Positions 35,034 to 47,640 are shown, counted from the first letter of the stretch. The stretch is 64,000 bases of DNA from Chiua virens (GCA_019787685.1 JAHNUO010000039.1:124001-188000); one strand, 5' to 3'. Notes: generated by a model from the letters alone, not told the origin. Numbers and translations are program-made.

Positions 35034-37223
35034 GTAGCTCCCAAAACAAAGTATGTACCATAGAGATGAGTTGTTGGTGGGCAGTCTTCTATATCTTTAT
35101 GGATAACAAAAGTACCTGTCAGATACATCACAGCATCAACACACTCAAAGTACACCACAAAAAAGTGTTATGAATAGAAACACAACAACCAAAAGACACG
35201 AAGAAAAGAGTAGATGAGTGATGAATAAGGGTCTTTCCTTAATCTGAATACCTCAAGTGAAGACAAGAAACAAGTGGATAAGACTGGGAAATGCCAGTTG
35301 ACAACTACCTACTTATATACTAACTACATAGTTTAGGGCAAGTGTGAAAAAAGGTAAAAATAGGAATTGTATGATGATAAGAGTATAAAATCAACCAATA
35401 GTATTGAGAGCAAAGATAAGAGATAAGACCCTATCAGCCAATTGGCAAGTGCCACAAGTAGTCACATGTGTCAGATCACATGACAGAAAGGAATCTGGAC
35501 TGACATAGGAGCATACCAAAAGAGGAACAGTGTGAGAAGTATATGTGAGCACTTGTCTTTGGGGACTAAGTGTAGTAAATTGATTAGTAAGTGAATGGTT
35601 TCATAACAAGAAGGGCACTTACTATGGACAATAACAGATCCAACATAACTTAGGTTTAAGAAGATATCTTTGTCCATCAAGAACCATGATGCAAGTGGAA
35701 ATCACAGAGTACATTACCTATTTGAAAGAACCTCACTGTGAAATAGAATAAAACATGTACCTGGTAGATTATCTCCACACAACTGACATCATTTGAAAAT
35801 CCAAAACTTTGTCACATTAATTTGAATCCAACCTACTGCCAAGTATACAAATGATCAACAACAACACTAATACACATAAGTTTATAACACCATAAAGTAT
35901 TGGATTACATTGGATTTGAGATCAAACAAAGTAAAACTGACAGATTATACATGAGACAATCTGTATTAATCACAGGATTTGATATGCCCAAATTCAACCA
36001 TGCCATTGCCATGTTACAAGGTGCACATTTGCATCTATCCCACCATTATATAGATGGTCAATTACAACTGTGGAAGCCTGAAATATTCAGAGGAAAATTG
36101 CTGCTGGAAATCAGTAACCATTATTTCACATCATACCATCATTTAATCAATCTAACAAGTGTCATATTTGAAGCAGGCATTGATCCCAATAACATTCTCA
36201 GTTGTCTTGCAGGTGACCAATATGTGCACATCAAAGAAAACAAGATTGTATACTACAGAATGAATGGTGATTATATAAGGTAAGAACTCATCATTCTACT
36301 TTGTTCAAATACTAACTACACCCCTCTAATAGCATTGAGTCATGTGAACCCACTATCTTTCATTTAGGCAACTTTGTCAAACTCAACTTCTCTGTCATTG
36401 CCTTCACCATTGATAATTGCATGGCTTGCATGGGATTTGTCCTTTGATTAATCTCACTGATGGACAGTGGTCTTGCTACAGTTAGTACAATTACAACCTA
36501 TTATAAAGGATGATCAACAAAACAACATAAATTATAGGCCACTGAACTGAGATGACAAGATACCATTGAAAAAACACTCTAATCAACAAGACAACAATTG
36601 TCAGTTGCAAGAGAACCTTCTACAACAAAGATGAGACAATGTTTATGAAACTGACAGAATATATGTACACAATGATGTCTATGGAAAGCTCAAGGAACTG
36701 CAACTATTTGAAGAGAATGAACACCTCAAGTTGACAACACCAGTGATTGTTGACACAAAAACTCCCATACATTTTTGTATTACAGATCCTTTAACAATAA
36801 AAACAATGATAATAAAAATTATAATACATCAGATCTTATGGTGCTGACAAATCCCAAATATCCACTCCCACTGGCATTCCTGGTACTTTTGCTATCACTG
36901 TTGCAGGTCCTTCCAACCTTCATCATTAAATTCAATTCTGTGATCCTATGGCAGCCCTCCTGATTGGTTCTTTATCCAACTTGCACATTCATTTCTGCTC
37001 AGTTTACATTTCTTTTTTCATTCTTTGTGTTTTTGACTTACCAGTGGAGTTTAAGTTATTTGCATGATAACACAATTGTTTCACTTCTCTTGCCCTTCAC
37101 CTTGTGTTTGAGTCTGAATCCTTGACCTTCAAGCTGTACATTACAGGAGAAGGCAACATATTTGCCACCACCTTGACTAGTTATAAAATGGTACTGATTT
37201 ATTCCCTCCCACTATGAACAACA
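35034..37223. other. AT-rich region between KDZ nest and Harbinger element
   Basis: Apart from the open frame at 35900-36283, no gene or repeat is recognisable. CpG almost absent. Confidence 0.5.
35900..36283 (+). pseudogene. Unknown gene fragment
   Basis: A 127-residue open frame starting MDYIGFEIKQ with HLSHHYIDGQLQLWKPE, followed by an apparent GTAAG splice donor, and then broken downstream frames (for example LSFHLGNFVKLNFSVI near 36350). It has the feel of a repeated mushroom hypothetical protein, but I cannot name it. Downstream stops indicate decay. Confidence 0.4.
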
Positions 37224-37635
37224 TAAGGCTCTGTCCAGACTGTGCCAGATTACCAAAACTTACTTCAGCTACTTATCACAACTTCGCTTGAAGTGCTGGC
37301 AGTGTGGGGAGTGCTGGAGACCATGACAGCCTTGGACCTTATCGTCGTAACTCAACAGCCTCCACTCACTTCGAGTGATTTCTATGGTATTTCATCCCTT
37401 TGTTATCAAATACCATAACAGGTGGCCCCATCACTCCGAGCGGCATCCTGTAAAGATCCATTGCACATCCCTTCAGCACGCCCCAGGACTGTTCTGCAGA
37501 GAGAAACTGTGTTAAATGGGCCAACATTGTAAGTACTCCCACCTTCAGCATCCCTCCATCATGTTCGACCTGGAAGCACAGCTGTTCATTCACACTGAAA
37601 TTCAGCGCCACAGATGACTCGTTTTACTTCTCACA

Positions 37636-38941
37636 ATGATGATCGCACATGTCACTTTTTATTACAGGCTCCTCTTTCTACCAAAGTGCAACAAAATTCC
37701 ATATCATACCTCAATTCTGACTGGTGGAGAGTGGATCTTGGAGTTGCTTGCTGGCCACCCTGATCGAATCAAGACATTGCTGGGCGTTCCTCATGACACT
37801 TTCGATGCACTCGTTCAAGTTATGAGGAAAAGTGGTTTCAGGGACTCCAGTTGTGGTATTTCCATTAAAGAACAACTTGGTATATTCCTTTACACCTGTG
37901 TTACAGGTCTCAGCACCCATCACGTTGCAGAGAGATTCCAACATTCACCAACTACAATCTCTGAGTATGTCTACTCATTTTGTCTGGGTCATCAGATATC
38001 GATAACCAAGAACGATCCACAGATACTTCAAGGATTTGCTTGATTTCTTCTCATCTGGATACTTTTATGCATTGAACGTCAAGCTACCAACCGCAAATAC
38101 CACATATATCGAACAAGATTGCCTCTGATCCCTGCTTCTGCTACTTCAATGACTGCGTTGGTGCTGTTGATGGCACCCATATCCAAGCATTTGTGCCGGT
38201 CGAGGAACACCCAAACATGCAGAACAGGAAGGGGTTCGTCTCTCAAAATTGTCTCTTTGTCTGTAACTTTGACCTCATCTTCACATATGCAGTGACAGGA
38301 TGGGATGGCTCAACAGCAGATACAACAATGTGGAATGATGCACACACTGACAATTTGGCTGTTTCTGAGGGTAAATATCTCCTTGCCAATGCTGGATTCA
38401 GCTTATCGGACACACTCCTTGTTCCGTATTGAAGGGTACAATACCATTTAAAGGAATGGAGACAAGCTGACCTATGATGAGCAAAAACAGTTGACTGCAA
38501 CTGCGATTCTCATATTTGGAATGCCCTAGCCCACGAAACAAAGAGGAATTATTTAACCTTCAACATGCCAACCTTCAAAAAGTCATTGAATACATTTTTG
38601 GAGTCCTCAAACAACAGTGGCAGATCTTATGCCTCCCCCCTGAATTTTCCATGGACATTCAAGCTCATATACCAGTGGCATTATGTGCCATCCATAATTT
38701 CATTCAACGCCTCAATCCGGGTACATTTGTCACCCCTGAATTTCAAGCACAACACTTGGAAGAAATGCAGTTGGACAGGGCACAGGGTGATGACAACCAC
38801 AACATTGATGGAGCTGGCGTCCTCACAGACAGTCCAGTCACTACAGTGGAATGGTGGAGGGCAGCAGAACAGTGGGACTTCATTGCACAAAGAATGTGGG
38901 AGGATTACATGAGGGAGTTGAGGGAACAAGGATATGTGTAA
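37636..38941 (+). pseudogene. Harbinger transposase, broken
   Basis: DDE transposase of the PIF/Harbinger (DDE_Tnp_4) type. The N-terminal part (37636-38040) has LLGVPHDTFDALVQVM and a helix-turn-helix-like ERFQHSPTTISEYV. The catalytic part reads DCVGAVDGTHIQAF, TGWDGSTADTTMW, LANAGFSL and LQHANLQKVIEYIFGVLK, which carry the expected D, D and E positions. Breaks: frameshifts near 38043 and 38120, a TGA at about 38432 where the family has a continuous reading into RVQYHLKEW, and further stops before 38516. The final open frame ends at 38941. The terminal repeats still look intact, so trans-mobilisation was possible. Confidence 0.8.
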
Positions 38942-39022
38942 CTACAATATGATTTTCTCTGAAATGGATGAATTCATCATGTGACTAGATTGTCAGTGAA
39001 CAGTCACAGACTGCTCAAGAAA

Positions 39023-39692
39023 CACCATAGATTTTTTGTGATTTAAGATAGGTTCATACTATGGTTGAAATGTGAATCCTGTACTTCAAATACAACTTGT
39101 CATTCAGAACATGTTTGAATTTTATGTCTGAATGTATCACTAAATTTTGGCCTAAACTTTGTGTATCCATGTACGTATCAACTCGGTCAGTATGTAGTGT
39201 AATATTTGAAATTTACTATTGGTCAGAATGTAACTATAAATGCCAAATTTGGGCTTGTCATATAAACCCTAATAATACTTTAAGTCTTGGTATGGTCTGT
39301 GTGGCAGACAAAATATGAAGTACAGTCATCAACCACCATTTGAATGCAACATCATTGCTTGAGCCAAAGTAAGAGAACCGAATGATTGCAAATATTTCAT
39401 ATTTTGTCCACCACACAGACCATAGCAAGACTTGAAGTATCATTAGGGTTTATATGACAAGCCCAAATTTGGCATTTATAGTTACATTCTGACCAATAGT
39501 AAATTTCAAATCTTACACTACATATTGACCAAGTTGATACGTACATGGATACACAAAGTTTAGGCCAAAATTTAGTGATACATTCAGACATAAAATTCAA
39601 ACATGTTCTGAATGACAAGTTGTATTTGAAGTACAGGATTCACATTTCAACCATAGTATGAACCTATCTTAAATCACAAAAAATCTGTGGTG
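39023..39692. repeat. Fold-back element, 297-bp arms with 76-bp loop
   Basis: Arms 39023-39319 and 39396-39692 are near-perfect inverted copies (for example GGTCTGTGTGG against CCACACAGACC at the loop side and ATTTTTTGTGATTT outside). Lies between the transposase stop and the Myb start. Both arms encode the same spurious 73-residue frame on opposite strands. Confidence 0.9.
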
Positions 39693-39728
39693 AAAGAAAA
39701 AACATATTCCACCACTGCAACAATCTCA

Positions 39729-41181
39729 ATGATGTCCACTACTGAGAACAACACACCACCATCCAACAGATCACAGTCATCAGGAAGGTCCCACCATTCC
39801 CACCATTCCCACCATTCCCTCAGAGGCAGTCAGTCTGAGAATGTGGGTGGCAAAGGCAAAGGCAAAGGCAAACCATACTCTTCAAGATCGTCCCGAACGT
39901 TATGGACCACAGATGAAATCGACAAGTTTATCAAACTGCTTTCCGAGCACTATGCGTCTGCTAAAGATGGTTTCAAGGAAAAGACATTCAACAAGATTGC
40001 ATCAGAACTCAATCGAAAATACCCTTCTCAACAGGTGCCAAAGATGCCCCAATCCTGCTGGGAAAATGGAATAATGTATGATTTCACAGCATCAGGATTG
40101 TAGATATTGACTCTCTTGAAGCTGAAGAGCAAACATAACCTTATCAAACTGATCAGAGGAGCATCTGGCTTCCACTACAATGACAAAAAGAGGGCCATAG
40201 TTGATGAGCATACTGGACCAGCATGGGATGACTGTTGCAAGGTAAGTAGGGCACCTGGAATCAAGCTGTTCAGTCTGCTGATCTTTTTGTCAGTCACATC
40301 CAGGTGCTGCAAAGTACAAGAACAGTCCATGGCCCCACTGGACTGACATATCCCCTCTCATCTCTGCTGTCCCCAAGAGAGCTCATATTCACTGTCCTGT
40401 AGCGACCAAGTCCAAACGAAATCGACCCAGACCTTCCACGAACACCACCAAGTTGTATCACTCCCATGGCATTGCCGGCACAAGCAGCACTGTGAACCAG
40501 TTAGCCAATATGACAGTTCACAATGCAGGTTCAGCCCCCACTGCACCTGCACTATCCGTTGCATTCTCAGATCCGAATTCTATTCCCCCATCCACACTGT
40601 CTTTGTACCTCTCCCACCCCCCACAATCCACTGTCTCTGCAGTGTCGACCAGTATGATGACCAGCATTAGCCAGAGGCGAACAGCAGACAGTGCTACAGG
40701 CTCTCAGACTGGGTCTGAAAGGAAGGGAAAGGCTGATAGTATAGTTGGATCACAGGCCAGGACAATGAGCTCAATGAAGTGCTCTCGCCCAATGTCTGCT
40801 ACGGCACAAGCCCAGGCCAGTGGAGCCGAGGCACTGCAGAAGCTGTCCTTTTTCTTGGATAACATAGGTCCTGTAATCTTGCAGCCCGTCTCTCTCACCT
40901 CGTTAGGGTTGCCACAGATGCAACAGCCTGCTCCACCACCTATCCCATCTAGATCTGCAGACAATGATTACATTGATCAGGCTGTGGAAGCACTCATGAC
41001 CTTCAATCTCATTCCATCAGAGAACAACAACCTTGCAAACTACATGAGCGACCCTCAGAATAAAACAAGAGTCAATTTTTTTCTCAGGTTCAATGTGCCG
41101 TCAGGCCACCTGTGGATTCAAAATACGCTCACTGAAATTCAGACTAAAAAGGACTATGATATTGACCAAGCAAACAGGTAG
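39729..41181 (+). pseudogene. Harbinger Myb/SANT-like DNA-binding partner
   Basis: The usual second gene of Harbinger elements; its product binds element ends and recruits the transposase to DNA. ATG at 39729 (or 39732). The N-terminal Ser/His-rich leader is followed by a Myb/SANT-like domain: RTLWTTDEIDKFIKLL, KEKTFNKIASELN, then LIRGASGFHYNDKK and AWDDCCK. An intron (40242-40293) restores the reading KSHPGAAKYKNSPWPHW, and the frame stays open to 41181 through a Ser/Thr/Pro-rich linker and a C-terminal helical part. Only one defect is seen, an in-frame TAG at 40101-40103 inside the Myb-like domain; excluding the intron the length is a multiple of three. Either a recent nonsense mutation or an unrecognised small intron. 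Confidence 0.7.
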
Positions 41182-42068
41182 TGGTAGTGTACCAATTGAT
41201 GTATGTGTCTCTATACCTTTGTATTGTATATGTTACGTATGTCACGGTCTGCACTGCTGGCACTTTAAGCAAAGTTGTGATGAGTAGCCAAAGTAAGTTT
41301 TGGTAATCTGGCGCATTTGGACAGAGCCTAAGTCACTCCAAGTTCTTGACATAGCCCATACATCAAGTCTATGCAAAATTGCTGACATGGTGAACCAACC
41401 AGAATGTCTATCACCACATCATCACTACCCACATCAGCAAGACATGACTTTTGCCATAGTGTCCATAGTACTCATAGCAAATTCATAGTAGCCATTGTTA
41501 CAATTTCTTTCTTTTCTTTGCTTGCACTACTTTACTTCACTCGGTACCTACCTAGGTATCCTCGTACGTTCATCCATACTTCACTTCCTTTCACCTTTAT
41601 ATAACCAGCATCAGCATTCCCTGCTTGCTTACTCTTTTCTTTCATGTCATCATCCAATGGCATCGCTCTTACTCATTTCATCTTCATCATCATCTGCTGC
41701 CATTGCATCGTATGATTCCTCCTTTTGGGCTTTCCTCCCTTCTGCTCTTCTCACCCACCCTTTTGGACACTTGGTCTGTGCATGTTTTACACCGTATAAA
41801 TACCTCGCAGTGTTACTCCTGTACTCTAGTCTTGATCTCCACAATCTAGCTGAGTACCACTGCTCCACTCGGGAACCTCCCCTGTGACCTCCTTGACTCT
41901 TGACCCTCAACACTTACGGCCAATGCCTAAGTTCCACCTCGATTAAAAGAGGAAGACTCTTGGTCCTTCAGGTATAGATTCCCAACAGGATGCTCTCAGC
42001 AATGCCTGAGTTCTACCTCATATCCACTGTTGGCAATACGCTAACAGCAGTCCTCCTGAACTCTTATA

Positions 42069-43613
42069 CAGTGAGCAACAAAACTGATGCAATGTTTGTA
42101 GCATTTTGATTGAAGCATGAATATTGAGAGCCCTGTTGATGCTAGACCCCCTAACCTAGGTATATGTAATTCTTACTATATCGGGAAATATTTCGAAATT
42201 GATGTGAGGTACTCATTGCATCAGTTTTGTTGCTGGTATAAGGGTATCACAAATTAGTATGAAGTGTATCCTCCTTTGGCTTTGATGACCTCCTGAACTC
42301 TTCTAGGCATGCTTTCAATCAATCTCTGACACTCCTCCACTCCAATCTTATACCATTCCACTTTAATCCTCTCCCAAAGTTCCAATATCCCCTTAGCTGG
42401 CTCAGGATACTCTGCAAGTCTTCTTTTGAGGAGAAACCATAGATGTTCTATGGGATTAAGGTCTGGAGACTGAGCAGGCCATACCATGACCTCAAATTCA
42501 TGGTCATCAAGCCACTCCCTAGCCTTCCTACTAGTGTGCTTGGGGTCATTATCTTGCTGGAAGATAATGTCCTCTGGGGAAAATCCGTAATCCACCAGAG
42601 TTTGTTGGAGTTCATCCTCCAAAATCTGCACATAGAGATCAGCATTCATCTTACCATCAATCTTGCAAGCCATTCTAACACCTGCCCAGGTCATACAGCC
42701 CCATAGCATCACTGATCCTCCCCCAAACTTAACTGTTCCCTCCACAATCCTGTCACTAAGACCCTCTCCTGCTCTTTTCCATGCCCATTTCCTGCCATCT
42801 GACCCAATGCGATTAATTTTGGTCTCATCTGACCATATAACTTATTTCTAGTCCTCAACAGTCCAATGCTGATGGCTTAGAGCAAAGTCCATCCTTGCTC
42901 TCCTATGACACTGGGCAAGAAGAGGGCATTTTTGCTTCACTAAACCCTTCATACCAGCTTTCTTCAAGTGGCGGTGGATGGTCTGGGGGGAGATAGAATG
43001 GTTCTTCACTTCTTGAAGTGTTTTGGTCACCTGAACTGCATTCTCAGCCTTCCCAGATCCAATAAGACAAATAGCATGACATATATCAGTAGGAGAAATG
43101 ATGGAAGGACGACCACCAGAGGCTTTGGGTAGGTTGGGAAGATGTTTGGACCTGAGTCTACTAATAGTAGATTGGTTGAGACCAGTAGATTGAGCAATTT
43201 GATGGGTTGATTGTCCCAATTCCAAGAGAGAGATAATATGATGAGTTTGGTCAACTGAAAGAGATTTCATGATGGTGGTTGTGGACAAAGTGATAGTGTG
43301 TGTGTGTGTTTGTATCATGTTGAACTTATGACATGTCACATGATCCATTGCTTATGTAATAACCACTTGCAATCTGCATTTTGAATACTTTAGAGTGTCA
43401 GCAACAAAACTGATGCAATGAGTACCTCACATCAATTTCGAAATATTTCCCGATATAGTAAGAATTACATAATAAACCCATATACCATTGGAAAGCCCTG
43501 ATCAAGGGCTTTCCAATGGTACCTAGGTTAGGGGGTCTAGCATCAACAGGGCTCTCAATATTCATGCTTCAATCAAAATGCTACAAACATTGCATTAGTT
43601 TTGTTGCTCACTG
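42069..43613 (-). mobile_element. Tc1/mariner element with long palindromic ends
   Basis: Inserted at a TA (42067-42068 and 43614-43615) in the solo LTR. Ends CAGTGAGCAACAAAACTGAT. Terminal repeats of about 168 bp (left 42069-42236; right 43399-43613); each repeat has its own inverted copy of CAGCAACAAAACTGATGCAA at its inner edge. The right repeat has an extra segment with a 37-bp perfect palindrome (43484-43520). Confidence 0.9.
42254..43270 (-). pseudogene. Tc1 transposase (DD34E) with nonsense codons
   Basis: Minus-strand transposase of the Tc1 group. Likely start is the ATG at 43270 (MKSLSVDQTHHI); the frame extends further upstream but without family similarity. The N-terminal paired-type helix-turn-helix region has LELGQSTHQIAQSTGLNQST. 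The catalytic domain has WSDETKI, QQDNDPKHTS and PDLNPIEHLW; spacing from the second Asp to the Glu is 34, giving DD34E. Two in-frame stops flank a lysine codon just before VIWSDETK (about 42842-42850); otherwise the frame is continuous to 42254. Decay is therefore minimal, a young insertion. Confidence 0.9.
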
Positions 43614-45239
43614 TAGCACACCACGTATCAAGTGGTGGTTGTTTGAGTTATCACAGCCACTTGACTACTTAGTGCTTTTGCAGCTACGCTAGTTCCTACC
43701 CGGAGCTATCATAACAGCCATAGTATTTTCATAGTGGTCATAGTGGTCATAGTGGTCATAGTGTTTATAGTGTGTACCAGACTGGTCATAGTATAATATT
43801 TAACTAAACCTTACACAAGCTAAATGCTTGTAAATTACATAAATACACCAATGCAAAATGCTATCATACTAAACCTTGCATAAACTAAATGCTTGTACAT
43901 AAACTAAATGCAATAATACTAAACCTTGCTCAAACTAAATGCTTGTAAACTAAACATAAAAACACTAAACCTTACTAAACCCTAGTGTTACTAAATCTTA
44001 TAAATTGTCTTCCATTATAAGATATATTGTTGATTAGGCTTGGTCATCTTTTCTTTGTGTCTTGTTCTGTAACCTCTCTTCTTATAACTCTCTCCTTCCC
44101 CCCCTCTCCATGACCCCCTTTCCCTTCCTTCCCTCCCTCATCATTACCCCCTCCTCACATCATGAGTCACTATAGTGTTATATCAAAAAGTGTACAAACT
44201 GTAGTCAAACTGTACCAAAAAGTGAAAAAAAAGTGTAGTAAAAGTGTACCAAAAAAGCAAAAAAAAAGTGTAGTCAAGTGTACAAAAGTTTGGTTACAGT
44301 GTACCAAAAGGTAAAAAAAAGTGTAGTAAACAGTGTGGTAAAAAGTGTACAAAAGTGTAGTCAAAGTGTACCAAAAAGCGAAAAAAGATGTAGAAAAGTG
44401 TAGTCAAAAGTGTACCAAAAAGCGAGCAAAAAGTGTAATAAAAAGTGTAGTAAACAAGTGTACAAAAATATGGACCAGAAGTGTAGTCAAAAGACTTAGC
44501 CAAATTTGTGTTGTGTTTCTCACAGCCACAGTTTTGTGGTGTGGCAATTGTTTGTTGCTATTTTGGACATCAAACATATATAAACCCAGCCTCTCTGAAA
44601 ACTTTCTCACACCATCTCTTTTCTCAACCACTATCATCTTCATTATCGCTACCTTTCATTGACTACACTACACTACACTATTGATAAGAACATTGCTCTA
44701 ACTAGTCATTGACTAACATACCTTCATTAGTTTCGCTTGTAATGCTTATGTAATATCATTATGGTAAGTCAACCTTGTTACTTTCATTGATGATTGATTA
44801 ACTTCTTATTGTCTTTTGTATGTAGTTGTGGAGTGTAGTTAGTTTTGCTTGTACTGCTTATGTTAATATTTGCATGTACTTATATATTAATAAATTTATC
44901 TTGATTATAATATTTATTTCAAAAATAATTGTTTGAATGATTTCCTATATCAAGTAATTGTTAAAATCCATTAAGAGTTACTTTAGTTTCAGATTACTGT
45001 GAAACTCTGTGACAGACTATGACAGACTATGAGACACTATGAGACACTATGAGACACTATGAACATGCTAAATACTATAATAGACTATGAAAGTACTATG
45101 ACAGCACTGTCTACATGGGACCTCACTATGAGCACTATGACACTGTCCAGCACTGTCCAGCACTGTCCATCCAACTCTGAATTTGCTAATGCATTTCAGG
45201 CCTGCTTGTGACTCATGCCTCTTCCTGGGCCCACCCCAT

Positions 45240-45938
45240 TGTTATGATAGTTCTGGGTAGGACCTAGCGTAGCCACAAAAGTACTAAGTATCAAGTGGCT
45301 GCAATAACTCAAACAACCACCACTTGATACATGGTGCACTGAAGAGTTGAACAAGGGTTTCTGGTCAGTGGATTGCTACCAGAGAGATGAGTGAAAACTC
45401 AGGCATTGCTGAGAGTTATCCTTTTGGGAATCTATACCCAAGGGATGGTCAAGGGTCAAGGGTTGACTACGATGAGTCCGAGTGGTTGAGGACTGGAGTT
45501 GTCCTGGTTGAGTGGTCACAAGGAAGGTTCCGAGTGGAGCAGTGATACTCAGCTAGATTGTGGAGATCAAGACTGAAGTACAGGAGTATCACTACAAGGT
45601 ATTTATACTACAAGAATCGTGCATGGACCAAGTGTCCAAAAGGGGTGGCCAGGAAGAGGGAAGGGAAGATGGCCAAAAGGAGGAATTGTACGATGCAATA
45701 GCAGCGGACGATGACAAAAGTGAAATGACAAATGTGAAGCCATCGGATGATGATGAGAATGAAATGAGTAAGAGCGATGCCATCAGATGATGACGAGAAA
45801 TGAAATGAGTAAGCACTCGGGTTATGCTGGTGCGAGGCTACGTAAGATGACAGTGAAATGAGTATGGATGAACATATGAAGATACTGAGTAAAGAGAAGT
45901 AGTGCAAGTGAAACAAAAGAAAGAAAGAAATTATAACA
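45240..45938 (-). mobile_element. Solo LTR, minus orientation, 699 bp
   Basis: Bounded by TGTTATGATAG and AAATTATAACA and flanked by CCCAT (45235-45239, 45939-45943). The most complete copy of the family; it lets the split copies be reassembled. Confidence 0.85.
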
Positions 45939-46117
45939 CCCATGGATGATGATTTTCCAAGTGCTTCTCAAAATAAACGATTATATTGTGTAAGATGACT
46001 TAGACAAGGTAGTATTGCATTCAGTGGACTGCATACTTGATATCCTCCATTGTTCTGATCTAAAGGCAAAGTTCTCACAAAGATAGAAAACACCCTTTAA
46101 GAGCTGCAAAGGTATGC

Positions 46118-46459
46118 TTAACTCTGACCTGGACCTAAGGTAGGATTTCTATTCAGCATCACTGGCAAGTACTGTGACTGGCAGAACATAATGAATTTTG
46201 ACAGATATTTGTTATATAGCTTTTGAGGTCTTGACAGAGGTTTGTTTTGGATCACCTTAAAAGGCATGACACACCAAGGTTTTGTTGGGTAAGCACTATC
46301 TGCCCAAATCAGTGACCTGCAGATATTGACCCTTCTTGTCATATGCTGTTCTCCAGCCTCATCTCTGACCTCTGATACCCCTCTGGCACAACTCCGCCAC
46401 TCCTCTGGCTTTATCTCATTTAGTTTCCAGTCAGACAACTCCAGACTTTCATCATCCAT
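46118..46459 (-). pseudogene. Second Harbinger-like transposase remnant
   Basis: A 113-residue minus-strand frame with WADSAYPTKPWCVMPFK followed by YNKYLSKFIM matches the third catalytic region of PIF/Harbinger transposases. No termini or other domains nearby. A different copy from the element at 37227. Confidence 0.6.
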
Positions 46460-46889
46460 CTCCTTTGTCTCATTTTGTCTTAGATCTGCCTTTCTGCTAA
46501 TTCTGATCCTATGTCTAGCTTAGATAGCACAGATCTGGCTCTGCTTGTACATCTGTTCTGCTCTGGTTATTTACTTCTCCATCTTACTTATGCTGTACCT
46601 CTGATTACTCATCTCTGCTCCTCCATTACTAATCCTTAGTTCCTCTGAGTATATAAAATTGTACATACTTTGATTGTACTATTTAGTCTGAATATTGTTT
46701 GTGATTGCATGTATCTCTGATCATCTCTGAGCACCAACTCTCCTCATTATCAATCATGAACTTATACTTCTCCTTTAATTTCCTTCCCTCTGAAATCCGG
46801 GATAACGCTAGGAATAAGTGAAATAACCTAGAACAAGGATCAAACTAGATGTTGTAGTGAGAATAAGAGAGGGTGTTCAATCAAAGAGG

Positions 46890-47582
46890 TGTTACAATTT
46901 CTTTCCTTCCTTTCACTTGTACTGCTTCACTACACTTGATACCTAGGTATCCTCATACATCCATCTGTACTTCATTTCATTTCCTTTTGTCAGTGCTTCA
47001 TCACCCCTTATGTACGTAACTCTGCACTGGCTCAACCCAAGTGCTTACTCACTTCTTTCATGTCATTATCTGATGGCTTTGCATTTGTCATTTCATCTTT
47101 GTCATCGTCTGCTGCCATTGCATTGTACGATTCCTCCTTTTGGCCTTTATTTCTTCCACCCTTCTTGGCCACCCCTTTTAGACACTTGGTCCATGCACAA
47201 TTCTCATAGTATAAATACCTCACAGTGTTACTCCTGTACCCTAGTCTTGATCTCCACAATCTAGCTGAGTATCACTGCTCCACTTGGACACTTCCTTGTG
47301 ACCCCTCGACCCTTGGACTCTTCATAGTCCTCACTTGACCACTTGGACTCAATGAAGTCAACCCCCAACCCTTGACTGTCCCTCAGGTATAGATTCCCAA
47401 CTGGACAACTCTCAGCAATGCCTGAGTTTCACTTGACTCTTTGGTAGCAATCTGCTAAACAGAACCCTTGTTCAACTCTTCAGCACACCATGTATCAAGT
47501 GGTGATTGTTTGAGTGATCGCAGCCACTTGGCACTTAGTGCTTTTGTGGTTACGCTAGGTCCTACCTGGAACTATTGTAACA
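46890..47582 (+). mobile_element. LTR of the TGTTAC family
   Basis: 693 bp from TGTTACAATTTC to CTATTGTAACA. Unlike the other copies it lacks matching 5-bp flanks (AGAGG against TAAGA). It sits directly against the gypsy-like internal region that follows, but no matching 3' LTR is found, so their relation is unresolved. Confidence 0.75.
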
Positions 47583-47640
47583 TAAGATCAAGACTCTCTG
47601 TATAGCCTGTCTTTGTGCAATTAGCTGCCCACCATTTCCT

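Larger units (their letters stand above)
37227..41328 (+). mobile_element. PIF/Harbinger DNA transposon, complete ends
   Basis: 4,102 bp flanked by TAA (37224-37226 and 41329-41331), the 3-bp duplication type of Harbinger elements. Terminal inverted repeats of about 78 bp (37227-37304, 41251-41328) begin GGCTCTGTCC and share AGATTACCAAAACTTACTT and CACAACTT. Contains the two standard Harbinger genes on one strand, transposase and Myb/SANT-like protein, with a fold-back element between them. Confidence 0.9.
41496..43716 (+). mobile_element. Solo LTR split by a Tc1 element
   Basis: Starts TGTTACAATTTC and ends CTATCATAACA; flanked by GCCAT duplications (41491-41495, 43717-43721). Removing the Tc1 insertion leaves about 674 bp. 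Same family as 20869, 45240 and 46890. Confidence 0.85.
41440..45185. repeat. CATAGTG-rich low-complexity element, split by an LTR
   Basis: Left side (about 41450-41495, continuing 43722-43790) has tandem CATAGTGGT and related units; right side (about 45005-45180) has the inverse CACTATGAGA and CACTGTCCAG arrays. Between them are repeated TAAACCTTGC/CTAAATGCTTGTA units (43800-44000), GTGTAGTCAAA/GTGTACCAAAAA units (44180-44490), and a TATATAAACCC box near 44575. Probably a non-autonomous element with inverted terminal arrays; the LTR at 41496-43716 was inserted into its left end. Confidence 0.5.
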
